A stretch of DNA of 64,000 nucleotides from DATBGS01 sp036557885. Its GTDB lineage: Bacteria > Chloroflexota > Ktedonobacteria > Ktedonobacterales > DATBGS01. Every line of letters starts with the position of its first letter. The first letter of the stretch is position 1. The position numbers and the translations under genes are program-made. The notes beneath the pieces are model-generated. The model was not told the DNA's origin and did no database searches. It worked only from the letters and a program-made list of their open reading frames with translations. This document shows, piece by piece, positions 62,494 to 64,000 of this stretch. The stretch is taken from contig DATBGS010000165.1 of assembly GCA_036557885.1 (NCBI GenBank), positions 186,001-250,000 on the forward strand, in the 5' to 3' direction.

Positions 62494-63144
62494 ATGAAAC
62501 AAGTTCTACACAGTGCGCGCCGCCTCTGGCTCGCGGGCATGCTCGCGGCAAGCCTGGCCCTTGGGCTGAGTATCGCCCTGTCCGGGGTTGCGTCTGCGCA
62601 CGCCGCTTATGATCACTCCACGCCAGCAGCGGGCGCCGTCGTCGCCACAGCGCCCGCCCAGGTTGAGGTGGTCTTTAAAGAAAATATTGACCCCCAGGGG
62701 AGCAGCCTGGCCGTCTACCACATGACCGACGCCAAAGACACAACTAACTTTGATCAAGAATCTAAGATAGTCAGCCCAGAGAACGGAACGCAGTACCCGC
62801 TCACCGATGCCAAATCTATGACCATCCCCATGCAAGGCGATGGCGATGGCATCTATGCCGTTGCCTGGAAAACCGTCTCCGCCGATGATGGCGACCCAGA
62901 CGCGGGCGTATTCTTCTTTGGCGTCGGCAAAGGAACCGTCCTGGGCGCAAGCGGCGCCTCCTCCACGTCTGCCGCTGCCTCCTCTGGCACTCCCGTCTGG
63001 GTAGCAATTCTGGTCGGCATTGTCGGGCTTATCTTAGGCGCTGGGGCTGCTCTGGCATTCGCCGGACGGCGCAGCAGTTCAGGCAACACCGGAGGGCCAA
63101 CCGGAACGCCAAGCGCACCTGATGCCACAAACATCCCCTTGTAA
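62494..63144 (+). CDS. CopC-domain copper protein with C-terminal membrane anchor
   Basis: 216 residues from the ATG after GAAAGGTGATCTGCTT. A secretion signal (1-35) ends at VASA, which leaves His36 as the mature N-terminus, the first ligand of the CopC Cu(II) histidine brace. HSTPAAGAVVATAPAQVEVVF follows. Near residue 135 the usual (S/A)xDGH reads SADDGDPDAG, so the second brace His is Asp. A Ser/Ala-rich linker leads to a membrane segment (about 170-192) and a Gly/Ser/Thr-rich tail. Two more copper-type genes follow. Confidence 0.85.
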   Translation: MKQVLHSARRLWLAGMLAASLALGLSIALSGVASAHAAYDHSTPAAGAVVATAPAQVEVVFKENIDPQGSSLAVYHMTDAKDTTNFDQESKIVSPENGTQYPLTDAKSMTIPMQGDGDGIYAVAWKTVSADDGDPDAGVFFFGVGKGTVLGASGASSTSAAASSGTPVWVAILVGIVGLILGAGAALAFAGRRSSSGNTGGPTGTPSAPDATNIPL

Positions 63145-63200
63145 CCCTGGCTTCTAGCCGGGCATCCACTTGTACCACCGGCGTCGTCGGTTCGCCTCAG

Positions 63201-63226
63201 CTTGTAGCACCGGCCACCGTGCCGGT
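63201..63226. repeat. Dispersed palindrome, TGTAGCACCGGC-type
   Basis: CTTGTAGCACCGGC at 63201-63214, with CACCGGC (63208-63214) pairing to GCCGGTG (63221-63227). Related fragments occur at 63149-63180. Located in the leader of the YtkA-like gene. Confidence 0.45.
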
Positions 63227-63260
63227 GAGCGTGCCGACCAGAGGGAAAGGAGAAACGGCC

Positions 63261-63734
63261 ATGAACGTCCGCAAGCGCTTCTGGGTAGTATTCGGCGGCG
63301 CAGTGCTGCTGGCTTTGCTGCTGCCCTTCTTGCCGTTTGCTCCTTTCCATCAGGCGACAGGCTCGCTCCATGTGCAGGTATACCGCGAGTCTGCCACCGC
63401 CCCGGACAACACCGTCTCAATGGAAAGCCCGCCGACGCTCTGGGTGCAACTGACGGATGCCGATGGGCGGCTGATAGACAACGCTGATCTCCAGACCGTT
63501 GCCAACATGACCACAATGGACATGGGTCAATTACATTTCACTCCGCAGCGCGTGGGCCGGGGACTGTATAAACTATCCCTGTTCTTTACCATGCCTGGTT
63601 CCTGGCTGGTGCGCCTGGACGCGCAGGCGCCTCAATATGAGAAAACCAGCCAGCAACTGAGTTTCTGGGTGCAAGCCTTCCAAAATCGTGTCGTTCTCAG
63701 CGAGCCAGGGATGAATGATGCGCAAAAAACATGA
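63261..63734 (+). CDS. YtkA/FixH-like extracytoplasmic protein
   Basis: 157 residues starting after AAAGGAGAAACGGCC. A membrane signal-anchor at about 6-27 (VFGGAVLLALLLPFLPFAPF). The rest is a beta-sandwich: PTLWVQLTDADGRLIDNADLQTVANMTTMDMGQLHFTPQRVGRGLYKLSLFFTMPGSWLVRLDA, with a Met-rich NMTTMDMG stretch (about 92-99) that may bind copper, as seen in YtkA-like proteins. It sits between two CopC-type genes and ends before a terminator. Confidence 0.75.
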   Translation: MNVRKRFWVVFGGAVLLALLLPFLPFAPFHQATGSLHVQVYRESATAPDNTVSMESPPTLWVQLTDADGRLIDNADLQTVANMTTMDMGQLHFTPQRVGRGLYKLSLFFTMPGSWLVRLDAQAPQYEKTSQQLSFWVQAFQNRVVLSEPGMNDAQKT

Positions 63735-63753
63735 TAGACTGAAAACGGTGATG

Positions 63754-63786
63754 AGCGCCTTCATACAGCATGGCGCTTGCTCTTTT
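63754..63786 (+). terminator. Terminator after the YtkA-like gene
   Basis: AGCGCC (63754-63759) pairs with GGCGCT (63772-63777), followed by TGCTCTTTTT ending at 63786. Confidence 0.6.
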
Positions 63787-63811
63787 TGAGTATTACGCCT
63801 CGGAGATTGCT

Positions 63812-64000
63812 ATGCAGCAAGCGCAAAACGTCTTGACGGAGACAAAACCAGCCACCAACACCCTCAAACGGCGACCCTGGCGCGGCGTTCGGCTGCTGAT
63901 CGCCTCATCCCTTGCAATCACCCTGCTCTTGCTGTTAAGCGGCGTCGCTTCGGCGCACGCCCTGCTGGACCACGCGGCCCCGCCTCCTGGCGCCATTCTT
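63812..64000 (+). CDS. CopC-type (possibly CopC-CopD) protein, N-terminal part (cut by window edge)
   Basis: 63 codons from the ATG after GGAGATTGCT to the edge. A secretion signal with RPWRGVRLLIASSLAITLLLLLSGVASA leaves H49 at the mature N-terminus, followed by ALLDHAAPPPGAIL, a CopC start (AHA.L..A.P..GA). Whether a CopD membrane domain is fused cannot be seen. Second CopC-type gene of the cluster. Confidence 0.75.
   Translation, partial: MQQAQNVLTETKPATNTLKRRPWRGVRLLIASSLAITLLLLLSGVASAHALLDHAAPPPGAIL

Overview
The window is chromosomal DNA from a high-GC bacterium and is packed with mid-sized operons on both strands. My best guess is Chloroflexota, class Ktedonobacteria or a close relative. 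The grounds are the gene mix: a DUF4012 protein, several MacB/FtsX-type ABC systems, a long zinc-ribbon/cyclase/AAA/TPR signalling protein, a kinase-less membrane sensor, a valS gene under a T-box, and frequent TTG/ATG starts behind AGGAGG sites. This assignment is inference. I saw no tRNA or rRNA genes, no CRISPR array and no prophage.

Layout. 1-0.2 kb: the N-terminus of an IS200/IS605-type transposase runs off the left edge. 0.3-7.1 kb: a probable selenoprotein (DsbA/FrnE-like, in-frame UGA in place of the first redox cysteine, SECIS-like hairpin behind it), comB, an aldo/keto reductase, a small S24-type peptidase, DUF1963 and TfoX-N proteins, an alpha/alpha-toroid protein, an amidohydrolase and a methyltransferase. 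7.1-16.7 kb: a DUF4012 protein, and divergently a probable operon of DUF5666 lipoprotein, membrane-fusion adaptor, ABC ATPase, MacB-type permease, OmpR-type regulator and histidine kinase. 16.7-24.6 kb: a metallo-beta-lactamase-fold protein, an SDR/crotonase/RidA operon, and a second ABC system (970-aa FtsX-type permease with two ATPases, one carrying an AbrB-like tail). 24.6-31.4 kb: a CBS-pair protein, a 1313-aa cyclase-type signalling protein coupled to a zinc-finger/DA1-like peptidase, and then 700 bases with no large gene that look like a promoter-to-terminator structured RNA.

31.4-41.3 kb: a kinase-less membrane sensor, endonuclease V, valS with a complete T-box leader, two small membrane proteins, lepA and mnmA. 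41.4-50.4 kb: a MazEF-type pair, an ArsR/GNAT pair, a zinc-ribbon protein, a DUF1015 protein, an SDR, a DUF2085-like membrane protein with a trans-sulfuration enzyme, and a PAC2 protein. 50.4-59.5 kb: a GH63-like glycosidase, map, a hotdog thioesterase, a DIP1984 protein, fumC overlapping a serine hydrolase, an ATP-grasp protein and a CopD-like membrane protein. 59.5-64 kb: a beta-propeller lipoprotein, a NarL-type two-component pair, and a copper-type set (CopC, YtkA-like, and a second CopC cut by the right edge).

Three signals stand out. First, the UGA-containing DsbA/FrnE gene. Second, the approximately 560-nt RNA at 30.28-30.83 kb, which matches no RNA class I can recognise. Third, a family of dispersed palindromes built on TGTAGC(C/A)CCGGC, present in at least five intergenic gaps; one copy sits inside a 5' leader. 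All coordinates and structures were worked out by eye; no database search or folding program was run.
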